Of a DNA stretch of 64,000 nt, positions 1 through 13,114 are shown one piece after another (positions within the stretch are counted from its first letter, which is position 1; each line of letters begins with the position of its first letter). Below the pieces are notes generated by a model, which was given only the letters and a program-made list of their open reading frames with translations, ran no database searches and had not been told where the DNA came from. The position numbers and the translations under genes are program-made. Source of the DNA: Vanilla planifolia (lineage: Eukaryota > Streptophyta > Magnoliopsida > Asparagales > Orchidaceae); NCBI GenBank assembly GCA_023846275.1, contig JAIUJO010000960.1, positions 186,001 through 250,000 on the forward strand, in the 5' to 3' direction.

Positions 1-1184
1 ACACATGTACACATGCCTACACACTAGCACATGCATAACCACACACATACATAGAAGCATACATTAATACAAGCTCATAGACTCGCACACCCAAGCGCAC
101 TCACATGCACACACAAACACAAGCATGCATGCACACATACATACTTGCACACACTACACCCACATAAATGCACACACATTCATGAACACACCCATTGGCT
201 TACATATGCACACCTGCACAATTGTATAAGCATGCAAGCACAATTACACAAACACGCATGAACGCACATGCAAATACAAATAAGTGCATGAGCACAGCAT
301 GCATAGATACTAAGATGGATGAATAAACACATACACACATGTGCTAATATAATCACACATGCACACATACAAATGAACAAGTATACACATATGCAAACAC
401 ACTCAAACCCACACAAAGGCTTATGCACACATGCACATACAAAAACACGTATATGCACATTTAGACGTAAAAACACAAACATATGCACACACACACACAC
501 ATACTTATAAACACACACAACCACACACATGCACAAAGACTCGCACACACATTCACTTGCATTCGTGCCTGCACACACAAAAACTTACATAATGACTCAC
601 AAACATATCCACATGCATGAATGCATGCACACAAACATTAGCATACACACACACACACAATTGCACATAGACTTGCACACACACCCACACATACATACTA
701 ATGCACACACGTGCACACACATGCACATACATCAACCCACACACACTAACACACATGCATGCACATAAATATACATAGACATAGACACATACCAATGGAC
801 ACAAACAAGCCTGCCACATGCACACACAACTTCACTTGCATAAAAATCACATGGATGCATAGACACATACACACTTCCACACTCAAACATGCACACAAAA
901 ACAAAAACATGTGCACATACAAACAAAAACATACACGCACACACGTACATTCACACATGCACCAATGCAGACACACACACACATATGCACATGCATACAA
1001 AAAAATGCACATGCACAAGCACACACACACGCCCACACTAATGCAAGCACACATACTCACAAACACACACACAGACTCACTTGCACACAAACATACATAT
1101 ACATGTGCACACACTCGTACACATAGACACACATGCATGAATGCAAACCCCTATACTTACACACACCCATACATGCTCATTCAC

Positions 1185-1241
1185 ACATATATGTATACAT
1201 ATATGTACACATACATGTACACACTTGTACATGTGCATGTG
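1185..1241. repeat. Self-complementary alternating TA/TG/CA patch
   Basis: Inside the CA block, this patch carries overlapping palindromic words (acatatatgt, tacatgta, tgtacatgtgca) and almost strict purine-pyrimidine alternation. It could form a cruciform or left-handed DNA. No function is claimed. Confidence 0.6.
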
Positions 1242-3487
1242 CACTCCTAGACACACACATACAGATACACACACACACTCACTCACATACATTTTCATAC
1301 ACAAATACACACATGCACACATGTAGAGAAACACATAAGCACACATGGACACACAAACATAGACATATGGGCATACACACATGCACAAATACAAGGACTC
1401 ATGCATGAACATGCACACACACACACACACACATGTTGATAGACATGCATAACCACACAGATAGATATGCACACACATGAACACAAACACATACATGCAC
1501 CCACACATACATGTCTCCACATACACACATGCACACACACACACACACATAAATGCCCTCACTCATGCACACAAACATTCACCAATACAAATACTAACAC
1601 AAAACCACATACATTCTCATGCACACAATAAAATGCACTAACAAAGACACACATGTGATCGTGTGCATAAACACACACACACACACAAGTACACATGCAT
1701 ACAAAGACATGCACACACACATACATATATGCACCCCCCCACACACACAAAAATAATGCACACATGAATATTATTACAAATGAGCTCCCACACACATAAA
1801 CATGCACATGCACAGCAATACACACACACACATATATGCAAACACATGCACAAAAACAAACATGCACATAGGAACACACATGCTCACACATAAGCACACA
1901 CATCCAAACAGTCCCACAAGCATACACACACATATGCACTCATGCATACGTAGATTCATACACACTCACATGCCCATGCACACACAAGCACATGCACACA
2001 AGCAAAGCATACACAAACATGCACACCCATGCACTCGCACAAAATAATACACTTGTGCACACACATGCACACACACTTTTTCTCTGGCACACCTCGCGCA
2101 TTTGCGCGCACACATATAGCCACGTAGATGCACACCCATATGCATAGATGCACACTAACAGATAGCCACAGACTCACACACACACACACATATGAATGCC
2201 AATAGACACACATGCGTGCTCCCAAGCACACACACACAAGCACATGCACAACCATAAACAAACACACACACACACATGTGCACATGTACAAACACACATA
2301 CACTCACATGAATGCATTCCCCTGCACAAATGAACATACACACACAAAACATACTCACACATGCACACACATGAACACGAACAAGCATACATAATCGCAC
2401 ATGTAAGTGCAAATAAATGCACACCCACACATGAACATGCACACACCCGCGTGCACACACGCATAACCACATAGACACATAGATGTAAATATACACACTT
2501 GCACACAAAGCACACAAGTAACACACACGTAAAGACAAACAATATGCAAATACACTTGCACATGTAAACACACCCACTCACAAACTCACATCTACATGAA
2601 CACATACACATATGCATGCATACACTCACACATAAACACATGCATATATGTGTATGCATAGAACACATGCACACATGCATATACTCACATACATGCAAAT
2701 ACACATACAAAAACAAACACGTGCACACACATATGCATGCAAACATACACACATCTACATGAACACACATAGACACGTGTGTGTGCATGCACTCCCACCT
2801 ACACACAAATGTACATGCACTTGCATTCTTGCACACTCGCATGGCACACACACACACAAATGCATCAACACATGCACACAACATGCACACACAAACACAC
2901 ATAAACAAACATGCATGCACATGCACTAGAACACACGCAACTTCAAATGAACATGTGCATGCAAACACATGCACATGTACACATAAGAAAATGCATATAC
3001 ACATAGACATACAGTCACAAGCACACACATGAGCTCATTTACATGCTCACATATAGGCACACACATATACACACACATGCACCCATGCATTCCTATATGC
3101 ATACATGCATTCACACACATTCACATATAGACACACACATAGACATGTACACACAAGCACACATAAACTTGCACACACAAATAAATATGCACATGCATGT
3201 ACACAAATTAACACACACACAAACACATGCGTAAGCATGCACACACATGCTCACAAACACACACACACACACACGTGCTTGCACCCACACTCATACACAC
3301 ATGCAAGAATACACACACACATACACATACATAAACTCACATACACAAACATGAACAAACATACAGACACAAATGTACACACATGCACACACGTGCACAC
3401 ACATAGCCAAGCACATCCATACAGAGGTACACACACATGCACATAAACACAAACATGTATGCACACACATGCACATATACACACTCC

Positions 3488-3690
3488 AACATAAACGAAC
3501 ATGCATACACACACACCATACATGAACACACACACATGCATGCACACATTCATACACAATTACACATGAACAAATGCAAATGCAAACTTACACACATGCA
3601 CATAGACACAAACCAACATAGATGAACATGCACACACATACACCCATACATGAACACAAACATGCATACACAATTACACACTCACAAACA
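3488..3690. repeat. Local duplication of about 128 bp in the CA block
   Basis: Two similar passages start near 3490 and 3618. Both contain gaacatgca, then ccatacatgaacac, then catgcatacacaattacac or a close variant (tcatacacaattacacatg in the first). This shows that part of the block expanded through longer units and not only by dinucleotide slippage. Boundaries are approximate. Confidence 0.5.
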
Positions 3691-4592
3691 CATGTACAAA
3701 CCCACATAGATCTACACATAAATGTACAATAACACGTAGACATAATGTACACACATACATAAATATGTACAAACATGCACACAAACAAAAAATGAATATA
3801 TTCACATGTAGGTGCACACACACACACATAGATATGCACTTACACACACATATACACAAACACGCACAAATGCAAGCCCACATATAGATACATAAACACA
3901 CACATCCACACACTCCAACACATGCATACACACACAAGAACTCACATGCATGTGAACACACACATAAACATGCATGTATGCACATGCACACACACGTTCA
4001 CAAAAGTACACACAAAAACATGAACACACACAAACACACATGCATGTGAACATACGTGCATGCACATACACAGAAATGCTTACACACACACACGCCCGTG
4101 CATCATACATGTACAAAGAAACACATGCACACACTCATGGATGTATGCATGCACACACACATACACACTCTTGCACACACAATTATACGTGTATGACAAT
4201 GCACATGTGAATGGATATGTGCCCAAACCCTTCTACACACATATGCAAACATAGAGAAACATATGGCCAGGCACCCAAAGACATGAAAATAAACTCATGG
4301 AAGCATGCATACACATAAGCACACACGTGCTTGAGCAAATACTAATGCACAAGAACAAATTTGTAGTCACACATAAATGCATGCATTCTCACATTCACAT
4401 ACTCGTAGAAGCACAAGCACATGCAAAAACATGCTCATGTAAAAACAAAAGAGCACACATACACATGCTAATACACAAACACACACACACACACATGCAC
4501 ATAAGAACACACACTTGCCCACACATAAACACACACACACACCCACACATGCTCTCACACATGCACACACAGAGGCTCACACAAACCCTCTT

Positions 4593-4624
4593 GCACACAC
4601 ACACACATGTGTGCGTGTATGTAC
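4593..4624. repeat. Short CA/TG inverted repeat
   Basis: A run of cacacacacaca passes directly into tgtgtgcgtgtatgt, one of the few places in the block where the strand switches from CA to TG. The two halves could pair as a hairpin. Confidence 0.6.
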
Positions 4625-6944
4625 ATATTCTGACACACTTGTATCCACCAACACACACACACACACACACTCATACACACACATAGATATACAAGAATAT
4701 ATGCATGCACACATGCACACACTCAAATACACACACACACATGCAAAAACAGTCATGGAACACACATGCACACTCCCAAAGATGCATTAACATGTACACA
4801 AGCACACACACACACACATCCAAACAAGCATGCTCTTTCATGCACACATAAATGTACACACATGTGCACACACACACATACAAACATACTAGAACATGAC
4901 CACACACCTACATGCACAAATGCACATAGACACACACAACTACCTATGCACACGCACTTCCACATATGCACATAAGAACACACACATGCATACACATGCA
5001 TGCAAAAGACTTAACATTTCCTTGGATGCTTACACATAAATACACATGTATGCAAACACATGCATATTCACACATGTGCATATGCACAAGCACACACAAA
5101 CTCATCCACACAGACATGCACATGCATGTAGACACATAAACACAAACGTGCAAATGCACACATGCACATGCACATAGACACACACACACAGGCATGCACA
5201 TTGATAGAGACACATGCAAAGACATGAACAAACACACACTTGCACATGCACATTGATGCAAACACTTGTACCCACATGCACACATATGCACTCACACACA
5301 CAAAGACAAGTACAACCACATTAACATACAAAACACTTACACACATATAAACACATAAAAGCATTCACATATATATATACAAATATACATGCACACATGT
5401 AATCACAAATGTACACACACATAGGCACTCATGCACACACAAATTTGCATACACATACACACAGATATACACACAAGCATGCATATATGATTACAAACAA
5501 ATATAGGCAAACACACATGCACACATGCATACACATGTAGGCACATGCACTTATTTGCACACACTACCACACACACATAACCACAACAACACCTATGCAC
5601 AAATGCATGCATAGTAATTACACCTGTATAAAGAAAAATAGTAACATGCACACACACTCAATCACACACACATAATCAAACATGCAAATGTGCATATACA
5701 AATACACACAAGTACACACACAGATGCATATATAAATATAGTCTCCTATATGTGCACACACGTGCACACACAAAACACAAAATCACTCGTGCACACACAG
5801 ATGCACAAAGCATGCATGCATCCACAAACATATGCATGCACAAACAAATATATGCACACATACCTACACATGCAAACACACAAACGTGGACACACGTAGA
5901 CATATGTGCACATAGATGCATACACACACTCACACACAAACAAACACATGCACATATGCACCCATATACACAAATTTGAATGCATACACATATGCACACA
6001 TGCATGTATGAAGATGTAGATGCAGATATGCACATCCACGTGCATATCCACACATACACTAATGCAGACATGAGCACTCTTGCACCCAAACTAACACACA
6101 CATGCACACAAACACACACACATAGGAGCACACATGCACATACACATATACAAATAGGCATGTGTACATGGACACACACACACACCCACACTCACAAACG
6201 TGCACAAAAGCATACATAGCACACACTCTCATGCACACTCACCTCACATTCACATCCACACATGGACACACCATCATATGCAAACTCACAATTGCACAGT
6301 CACATGCACATACACGCACATATGTGCATGTAGACAAACACTCATGCATAAGAAAATATTTTCCCACACACAAATACATGCAAGCACACACATGCATAAG
6401 AAAGCACAGACATGAGCATGCTTGTGTGCACCCACAAACACAAGCACATAGACACAGACATGCATAAACACACACACATGAACACATCTACATACAGACA
6501 CACACATACACATACACATAAAAGCACATGCACACACATATACACACATTAGTACAAAAGAAGAAATACACACAAACATGCACAAGTGCATCCACACTCA
6601 CATAGACATGTGCACCCACAATGTGTCTATATTGTATTAATAAACTACTTAAAATAATTTGAAGGCTAAAATATTTTTTTTATACTATTATCAGTATTAT
6701 GACACATCAAAAGTAAATCTTAGGAAATAGTATTATTTTTTATTTAGTTAATTTTTATAATTATAAATATTTGAAAAATAATTCTAAACGAATAGTTAAA
6801 ATATATTTTAAACATTTATTATACATTGAAATACTAATAAACATTTAGTTGTTTCTTTTTAATAATAATAAATTTTTTATATTTGTTATATAGTAATATT
6901 AATAAATATTATTAGATAAAAAATTCAAATATAATGTTTATTTA

Positions 6945-7265
6945 ATTATTTCTCTCCCTTTCCTTTTTTAAATCTAAATAGCTCTCATAATCTCTCACCT
7001 TTCTCAACCATTTTGTTTCTCTCATTTTTCTTTACCCTCTTTATCAATTTGTCTTGGCCAAACTAACTCTTCTATAAGACTCCTTTTTTTTGTCATTCTT
7101 CTCTTTTTTAAATTTATTCATTATTATCTTTATCTCCTCTATCTCTTATCATGTTTTACTTTTTTTGATTCTCTTTAATGCATCATCTCTCTCTTCTTTC
7201 TTTATTAATATTTTCCTTTTTATCCCTTATTTATCATTCCATGTCTCCACTCTCTTCTAGTGTAC
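6945..7265 (+). repeat. Pyrimidine-rich (CT) tract
   Basis: A C/T-rich tract of words like tttctctcattt and ctctatctcttatc. It is the unit's polypyrimidine component and lies upstream of the first 5S-like copy. Confidence 0.8.
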
Positions 7266-7867
7266 TTAGCTCCATCACCACTATCACTAATTTTAGATCC
7301 ACCAAATAACATTAATTAAGTAATATATCATATTATGTAAATTGGTATATCTTTTAACCAATAAACATACATTTATTATTTTTAATAAGAAAAAATTATG
7401 TTAACATTAATAACTTAGATTATTATTAATGATATTCTATAATTTCCTTTTTTTATTTCTTAATAATATGAATGCTAATACATCATTATCATTTTCATAA
7501 AGTATTAATTATAGCATTTCTTATAATCTAGTCAAATAATAACCTAAATATAATTTAATTATGGAAATATAAGTATAAAAATTATAATAATGCAAAAATA
7601 AAATGCATAAAAATATTTTGAATGTAATAATAATATATTATTGAACATAAACTCCCTAATTTTATTTAAATGTTAACATTAAAGAAATTAATAATTTAAA
7701 TTATTTATTTTTTAATTAGATATTAAAGTAGTAATATTAGAATATATTATAAAACATTAAAATAAAATCGTCTTAAGAGATATATATTCATAATAATTTA
7801 GAAAATGTCTTATTAAGATTATTATTTTTGTCATAATAACCAAAATAATATGATCTTCTTGAAATTT

Positions 7868-7984
7868 TATGCAGTCAAAAACACTGACATTATTGCATTA
7901 GATCTCACTGGAATGCAAAAGTTATGGAGGCTTTGGTAAGAGAAGTATTTGGATAGGGGACATGTTGAGAAGTCATATTGAACA
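7868..7984 (+). pseudogene. 5S rRNA-like copy F1, decayed
   Basis: About 117 bp aligns end to end with plant 5S. Visible matches include gatctcactggaa (for the GATCCCATCAGAA region), aaagttatggaggctttgg (A-box region), agagaagta (intermediate element, one base lost) and ggataggggac (box C). The 3' end reads agaagtcatattgaac where plants have AAGTCCTCGTGTTGCAC, so the CpG there is gone. Pol III function is unlikely. Confidence 0.72.
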
Positions 7985-8424
7985 TATGTTTTCATAGTAT
8001 TAGTTTTTCTAATTAACTAAAGCAAATTTTAATAATATGTTAAAGTTAATAAGTAACGTAATTATGAATGATATTTTATAAGTTCCTCTTTTGTTGTTAT
8101 TTAATAATCTCAACTTTATAATGTCAATATTGTTTTGAAATACTTTTAAATAAAGCATTTCAAATGATATAATGAAATTATAACTTTGTTATAATCTAAG
8201 GTTTGATAATACATCTTACATGAACAACTATAAAGTATAATTAACATACTTATAATAATAAAAAGTTCTTTAATATAACAAAAATTATTATATAATATAA
8301 AATACCTCAAAACATATAATAAATGTAAAATATTACTTATATTAAGTTTTTAAATTATTTCATAAGAAGAATATAACATAGAATAATGATATTATCTATT
8401 ATTTAATTATTTTTTAAAATTAAT

Positions 8425-8610
8425 TTACTTTGTTATTTGTTCTCTTTATCTCCACTTCTCTCTATTTACTATCTTTTCCCTTTCTCTTCACTCAACCACC
8501 TTCTTTTTTCTCTTTTTATTATTGTTTGCCTTTTTTATCTCTCTTATATATTCATGACTCTTTGTCTTCTAATATACTTATCTCAATCTCAATTATCTCC
8601 TTTTTTTAGC
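8425..8610 (+). repeat. Pyrimidine-rich (CT) tract
   Basis: A C/T-rich tract (tctctttatctccacttct and similar) ending about 355 bp before copy F2. A 61-codon open frame here is a by-product of the composition. Confidence 0.75.
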
Positions 8611-8966
8611 TTAGCTAATTAATATCAATCAAGAAATCACTCAAGTTACCAATCTAATATATATTTTCAATAATAAATAGATATTTTATTATTTATAATT
8701 AATAAATAATTTAACTATTTTTATATATTAGACTTATAATTTTGTGGAAATAATTTTTGTGGAGGAATATTTACTTTAAGGGAAATAATACATTAATAGT
8801 AACATATTAATTCAATATAATTAAATTGTTAATATTGAAATAAATTATGACATGTATAATAAAAGAAAAATTATTTTTCAAAATATATATTCATGATAAT
8901 TTAAAAAAATTCTAGAATAGTTCATTATTTTCATTATAACAATCACACAAGTATGATGTTTTTTTG

Positions 8967-9084
8967 TATGCATATCTTGCCACACTAGTGATACAACATA
9001 CGATGTCATTAGAAATCCAAAGTTAAGCACACTACGGTGATATCATTTTTTGGATTCATGACCACTTTAAAAGTTCACATGTAG
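8967..9084 (+). pseudogene. 5S rRNA-like copy F2, decayed
   Basis: The 5' half is readable: cacactagtg (for CCAGCACTAATG), then cattagaaatccaaagttaag, where CATCAGAACTCCGAAGTTAAG is expected with one CpG lost. The 3' half is poor: the intermediate element is not recognisable and box C is reduced to ggattcatgacc. Length is close to 118 bp with no large indel. Confidence 0.7.
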
Positions 9085-9699
9085 GAGAACTTCTTCAAAG
9101 CTTTATTTTTTCTAGCAAATGGATGTTGATTTTAGTAATAAATTAAGATTTATAAATTCTATAATTAAAAACAATATTTTATTATATCCATTTTAGTTGT
9201 TATTTATTAATATTAGCTTTATAACATAGTTATCATTTTTGTATAATATCAAATACAACGTAAAACATTATATAATAAAATAATAAATATAGAATAATTT
9301 AGTTTTGTGAAACATAACCAATATCATCTATGATAAACTAGAATTAATATGTCTTTATAATGGCATATACATATTATGAATAAACTTTTTTCAATATAAT
9401 AATAAATTATATAACATAAACTACATAAAATTATTTCATGAACATTAAAAATTATTTATATTATATCAAATGATTATAATATCTTAGAATAATGTATTAC
9501 TTATTATTTAATTAAATTTTCAAAAACTGTATAATAAAAATACTATTAAAGTATTTGTCAATATAAGCTTTAAATTTTTGTAATATACTAGAAAATAGAC
9601 ACTACTACATTTTTGTTATCTTTTAATATTATTTAATTTTATATATATCTAATATGTTAATATTAACAAATATTATAAGTTAAATTCTTGTGATTTAAT

Positions 9700-9816
9700 T
9701 CTTACTTATTTATTTCGCACACTTATTTCTTTTTATATTGATAATGCTAACATTCTCTTATTTTCATCTCTCAATGACAATCATTCCCTTTTTGTCTCCC
9801 CATCTCATCTCTATCT
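9700..9816 (+). repeat. Short pyrimidine-rich tract
   Basis: C/T-rich sequence (ctctcaatgacaatcattcc, ctccccatctcatctctat) runs directly into partial copy F3. Its closeness suggests that the normal spacer and the 5' part of the 5S segment were deleted here. Confidence 0.6.
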
Positions 9817-9885
9817 TCATGTTGCATGCATTGGTGAGAGTTGTATTGGGTTGGATGACATCATTGGAAGTCCTCAGGTTGCACA
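9817..9885 (+). pseudogene. 5S rRNA-like copy F3, 5'-truncated
   Basis: Only the 3' 65-70 bp is present but it is among the best preserved: gcatgcattggtgagagttg (for GCGTGCTTGGGCGAGAGTAG), gttggatgaca (box C) and ggaagtcctcaggttgcac (for GGAAGTCCTCGTGTTGCAC). Every CpG of the plant consensus in this stretch reads CA or TG. A T6 run follows at 9888-9893. The first 45 or so bases are missing, apparently by deletion against the preceding CT tract. Confidence 0.85.
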
Positions 9886-9905
9886 TATTTTTTCATAGCA
9901 TTTAT
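9886..9905 (+). terminator. T6 run after 5S-like copy F3
   Basis: The flank attttttcatagcattt directly after the 5S-like end contains T6 at 9888-9893, as in pol III terminators. The same flank recurs after reverse copies R2 and R4 and, altered, R3, so it belongs to the ancestral unit. With no working gene upstream its present use is doubtful. Confidence 0.5.
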
Positions 9906-10257
9906 TTATTTTAGATAAATAATAGTTTATATTATAAAAAATAATTATAAATAAAATAAATATGAGTATTATTTTATAATTTTTATTTTAGTTATTTCTT
10001 ATTAATTTGAACTTTATAGCATTTTTATCATTTTCATATAGTAATAAATATAACACTGCATAAAATAAAATAAAATAATTATTTTAATATAATTTAATAT
10101 TTCTTAACATAACTTATATTAACAAAATTATGAAAAATATATATATTAATAATTGTGCATGAATGTTATGTATAAAAGTTATTCAATATTATAATAGTAT
10201 ATTAAAGAACTTAATCTATTTAAAATTATATTATGAATATGAAATATTATTTATAAT

Positions 10258-10685
10258 TATTATTTAGAAATGAAAGGAAGTCATGGAGAAGATTGAATGA
10301 AGAGAAAGACAAAAAGAAAGATGAAAGAGGGAGAAGATAAAAGGAGTTAAAGAGGATATATATAATATAGTAAAAGGGATAAAAAATAAAAAAATAAAGA
10401 TAGAGTAGATAAAAGTTGTTTAGAAGACCAAAAGATAGAGAAAGAGTGATAAATAAGAGAATGTTAATAGAAAAGAAGAGAAAGTTGGAGCTATTAAAAT
10501 AAAGAAAAAGAAGTGAGAGAAGTAGTTATGCTAAAGTTATATCTTAATAATTTAACTTATAATATTTATTAATTTTAACTTGTTGAATATCTAGTTGTAA
10601 TTATTATTAAATGTAACTTAGATTTTTTAAGTTTTATAGTGTTTTGGTACATAAGCAATGTTTAAAATATATGTTTATTATTAGT
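10258..10685 (-). repeat. Inverted segment within the forward arm
   Basis: A purine-rich tract (10260-10515) followed by aaagttatatcttaataat and an A/T-rich stretch lies here in a forward arm whose other tracts are pyrimidine-rich. The words after the tract match those after the purine tract at 17185-17600 in the reverse arm (aaagttatatcttaataat at about 17619). The segment therefore reads as a small inversion. Forward orientation resumes at the short CT stretch at 10690-10745. Breakpoints are approximate. Confidence 0.65.
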
Positions 10686-11066
10686 TTAACACTTCCTCTC
10701 ACTTCTACTATACTTATCTCTTTCACCATTATTTTTCTTTTGGCCCATCAAGTAGTATTAATTTATAATTAACATACATTGCATACTTTAACAAATATTT
10801 TAATTAATAAATATATATTTTCTTATTTACTTCTAAAAAATCCATTTACTTTTTATTTTTAAGTATTATAATATTGTAAAAATAATTCTTATGAATGAAT
10901 ATTTACTTTAATTTGAATATATACATTTATATATACATAATTTCATAATAATTTAATATAACTAAAATTTTAATATACTTATATTTTATGACATTTACAA
11001 AAAAAATAAAGTGTTTATGTATGATCATTAAAAAACTTTCTTGAATAGTTTGTTATTTTAAAAACA

Positions 11067-11102
11067 ATAATTACATAAGAACAAATAATTACATAAGAAC
11101 AA
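11067..11102. repeat. 18-bp direct duplication
   Basis: The word ataattacataagaaca occurs twice head to tail with an 18-bp period, just upstream of copy F4. Confidence 0.85.
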
Positions 11103-11116
11103 TTTTCTTATTTTTT

Positions 11117-11233
11117 ATGCAAGTCACCACACAAGCATTCCAACATTACATATCATTAGAACTAAAAGATTAAGTATGATTATGGAGAATAGTATCGGGA
11201 TGAGATACCTTATGAGAAGACCTCATGTTGCAC
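11117..11233 (+). pseudogene. 5S rRNA-like copy F4, decayed
   Basis: A full-length (about 117 bp) decayed copy. Matches: accacacaagcatt (5' region), atcattagaact (for ATCAGAACT with one insertion), gattaagtatgattatgg (A-box region), gagaatagta (intermediate element, one change), gggatgagatacct (box C) and cctcatgttgcac (3' end, CpG now CA). Copy F5 begins only 352 bp after the start of this one. Confidence 0.8.
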
Positions 11234-11468
11234 TAACTTCTACATAGCATTCATCTTATTAATAAACAACAATTGATTTCAATAAGATGTTATCTCATAT
11301 AAATAAAATAAATATGAACTATAATTAATGATTTTTATTTTAGTAATTAATATTAAAATAAACTTTATAACATTATTATCTTTTTTTATTTAAAATTCAA
11401 TTAGTAGTTCTTGGAATATAAAAAAATTAACATAATTCTATATTTGAAATGTAGTTTTCTTTTTCTTC

Positions 11469-11589
11469 TATGCATCTATGACCTCAATACTATTATAAGA
11501 CAAGAACTCATTAAGATACCAAAGTTAGGCATCCTTCCATGAGAGTAGTATTGGGATGAGTTACCTCTTAAGATGTGCTCATGTTAGAC
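11469..11589 (+). pseudogene. 5S rRNA-like copy F5, best internal control region
   Basis: About 121 bp. The internal control region is the best kept in the forward arm: aaagttaggcatccttcc (A-box region), an intact gagagtagta at 11541-11550 (intermediate element identical to plant 5S) and ttgggatgagttacctc (box C, two differences within GGATGGGTGACC). The 3' end reads gctcatgttagac. The 5' 40 bases are much worse, so a folded 5S RNA is unlikely. It could retain weak TFIIIA/pol III affinity, which is inference. Confidence 0.85.
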
Positions 11590-12021
11590 ATAATTTCTCA
11601 AAGCACTTGCTTTGTAATGAATGAAACCATATTTTAATAATATATTAATATTAGTTAAAAAACATGATTATGAATGATATTTTATAATTTTTATTTTCGT
11701 TATTATTACTAGTATTAGCTTTATAACCTCGTTATTATTTCATAAAGTATTAAATATAGCATATAAATTGATATAATATAATAATAATTATAATATAATT
11801 TAATTATAAGAATCATAACATATATCAATTATAAAAAATAAAAGTTAACAAATATTTAACATTATATGTGCCTTCTATATTAAAAGGTTTTTTAATACAA
11901 TAGTAATATATGATATAACATAAGCGACCTAAACTTATATCATTAAGAAAACCATTTTTTTAGTTCTTTTAGTTAATATTAAATATGAAATCTCTAAGTT
12001 ACACACAATAGTATATATTTT

Positions 12022-12025
<4 letters not shown>

Positions 12026-12102
<77 letters not shown>
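12026..12102. repeat. (TA)n microsatellite
   Basis: An uninterrupted alternating TA run of about 77 bp between copies F5 and F6. Its purity contrasts with the decayed surroundings, so it is a recent expansion. Confidence 0.98.
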
Positions 12103-12104
<2 letters not shown>

Positions 12105-12383
12105 ATGTATGTATGAATTAATAAATAATTTAAGTTTTTGATATGAACTATGATTTAGCGAAACTAACTCTTATGTATGAATGTTTACTTTAACAAAAAT
12201 AATGACATACATAACTTCTTATTAATTAAATATGGTTAAGATATTATTACTTGAATATATTAAAACTTCTATAATAAAACTAAAAATATTTTTTAAAGTT
12301 ATTATTCATGATGATTTAGAAACTTTCTTTAAAAGTTAATCATTTCTCAGACTAAAAACACACAAGTACATTGTCCTACTATT

Positions 12384-12502
12384 ATACGCAATTGTGATCA
12401 CACCAGCATTACGACATTGGTTCGTTCTAGAATTCCAAAGATAAGATTGCTTATGTAGGAATAATATTAAGAGGAAATTTTTAGAAGTCCTTGTGTAATA
12501 CC
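12384..12502 (+). pseudogene. 5S rRNA-like copy F6, decayed
   Basis: The 5' third is well kept: gtgatcacaccagcatta matches plant GCGATCATACCAGCACTA closely. The middle has agaattccaaagataag (for AGAACTCCGAAGTTAAG, CpG lost) and gcttatgtagg. Box C is destroyed. The end reads agaagtccttgtgtaatacc, close to GAAGTCCTCGTGTTGCACC. Its good 5' and 3' ends complement copies F3 and F5, whose 3' halves are better. Confidence 0.75.
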
Positions 12503-13114
12503 TATTGTTTTCACAGAATTAATTTTATTATTGAGTGATTATTAATTTCAATAATATGTTAATATTGATAAATAATATATTTATGAATGATAATTTATAT
12601 TTTTTAATTTTAAATATGTCTTATAAGATTGCCATCATTTTCATATAAGTTTAAATAATTACACTTCAAAGAATATTATAAAATAATACCTTTAAGATAA
12701 TTTAATGTCGAGCAACATAAATTAAGTAGAATTTATATATATTTATAATAGAATATACAAACTATGTCTAAAACTTTTAAAAGATAATGAAAATATAATA
12801 CATAATAAAAACTACCTTAAATTATATCATAAATATAAAATATTATTTATATTTATTATTAATATTATATTAAATGTTGATAATATCTTAAATTAATGAT
12901 AATATTTATTATTTAATTAATATTTTAAATTATAAATATTTGCTAAATTATATTAAATTAATAGTTAGCATATACTTTAAAAATTTATATATTCTAAAAT
13001 GCAACAAAACTTTAAATATTTGTTGTCTTTAATCAATACTAAACATTACATGTGTTTAAAAAATTAATATTAATAAATATTATAAGTTACATTATTAATA
13101 TATAATTTCTATTT

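Larger units (their letters stand above)
1..6622. repeat. Degenerate (CA)n-type simple-repeat block
   Basis: The + strand is a continuous run of CA dinucleotides broken by frequent TG, TA and AA substitutions, giving words such as acacatgcacac and catgcatgcac. G is mostly confined to TG contexts and T to ATG, CAT or TA contexts, so purine-pyrimidine alternation is largely kept. It starts before the window and ends abruptly where ordinary A/T-rich sequence begins near 6622. Open frames on both strands (up to about 170 codons) are by-products of the dinucleotide bias: one strand reads Thr/His-rich, the other Cys/Val-rich, and several frames of the same DNA are open at once. No gene is supported. 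Confidence 0.93.

Noticed and set aside
180..6597. Many overlapping open frames up to about 170 codons rich in Cys/Val or His/Thr
   Set aside because: They are open in several frames and on both strands at once, and follow directly from (CA)n composition. No domain, varied amino-acid content or intron/exon signal supports coding.
1..6622. Telomeric or subtelomeric repeat
   Set aside because: No run of TTTAGGG, TTAGGG or their complements was found; the block is dinucleotide-based.
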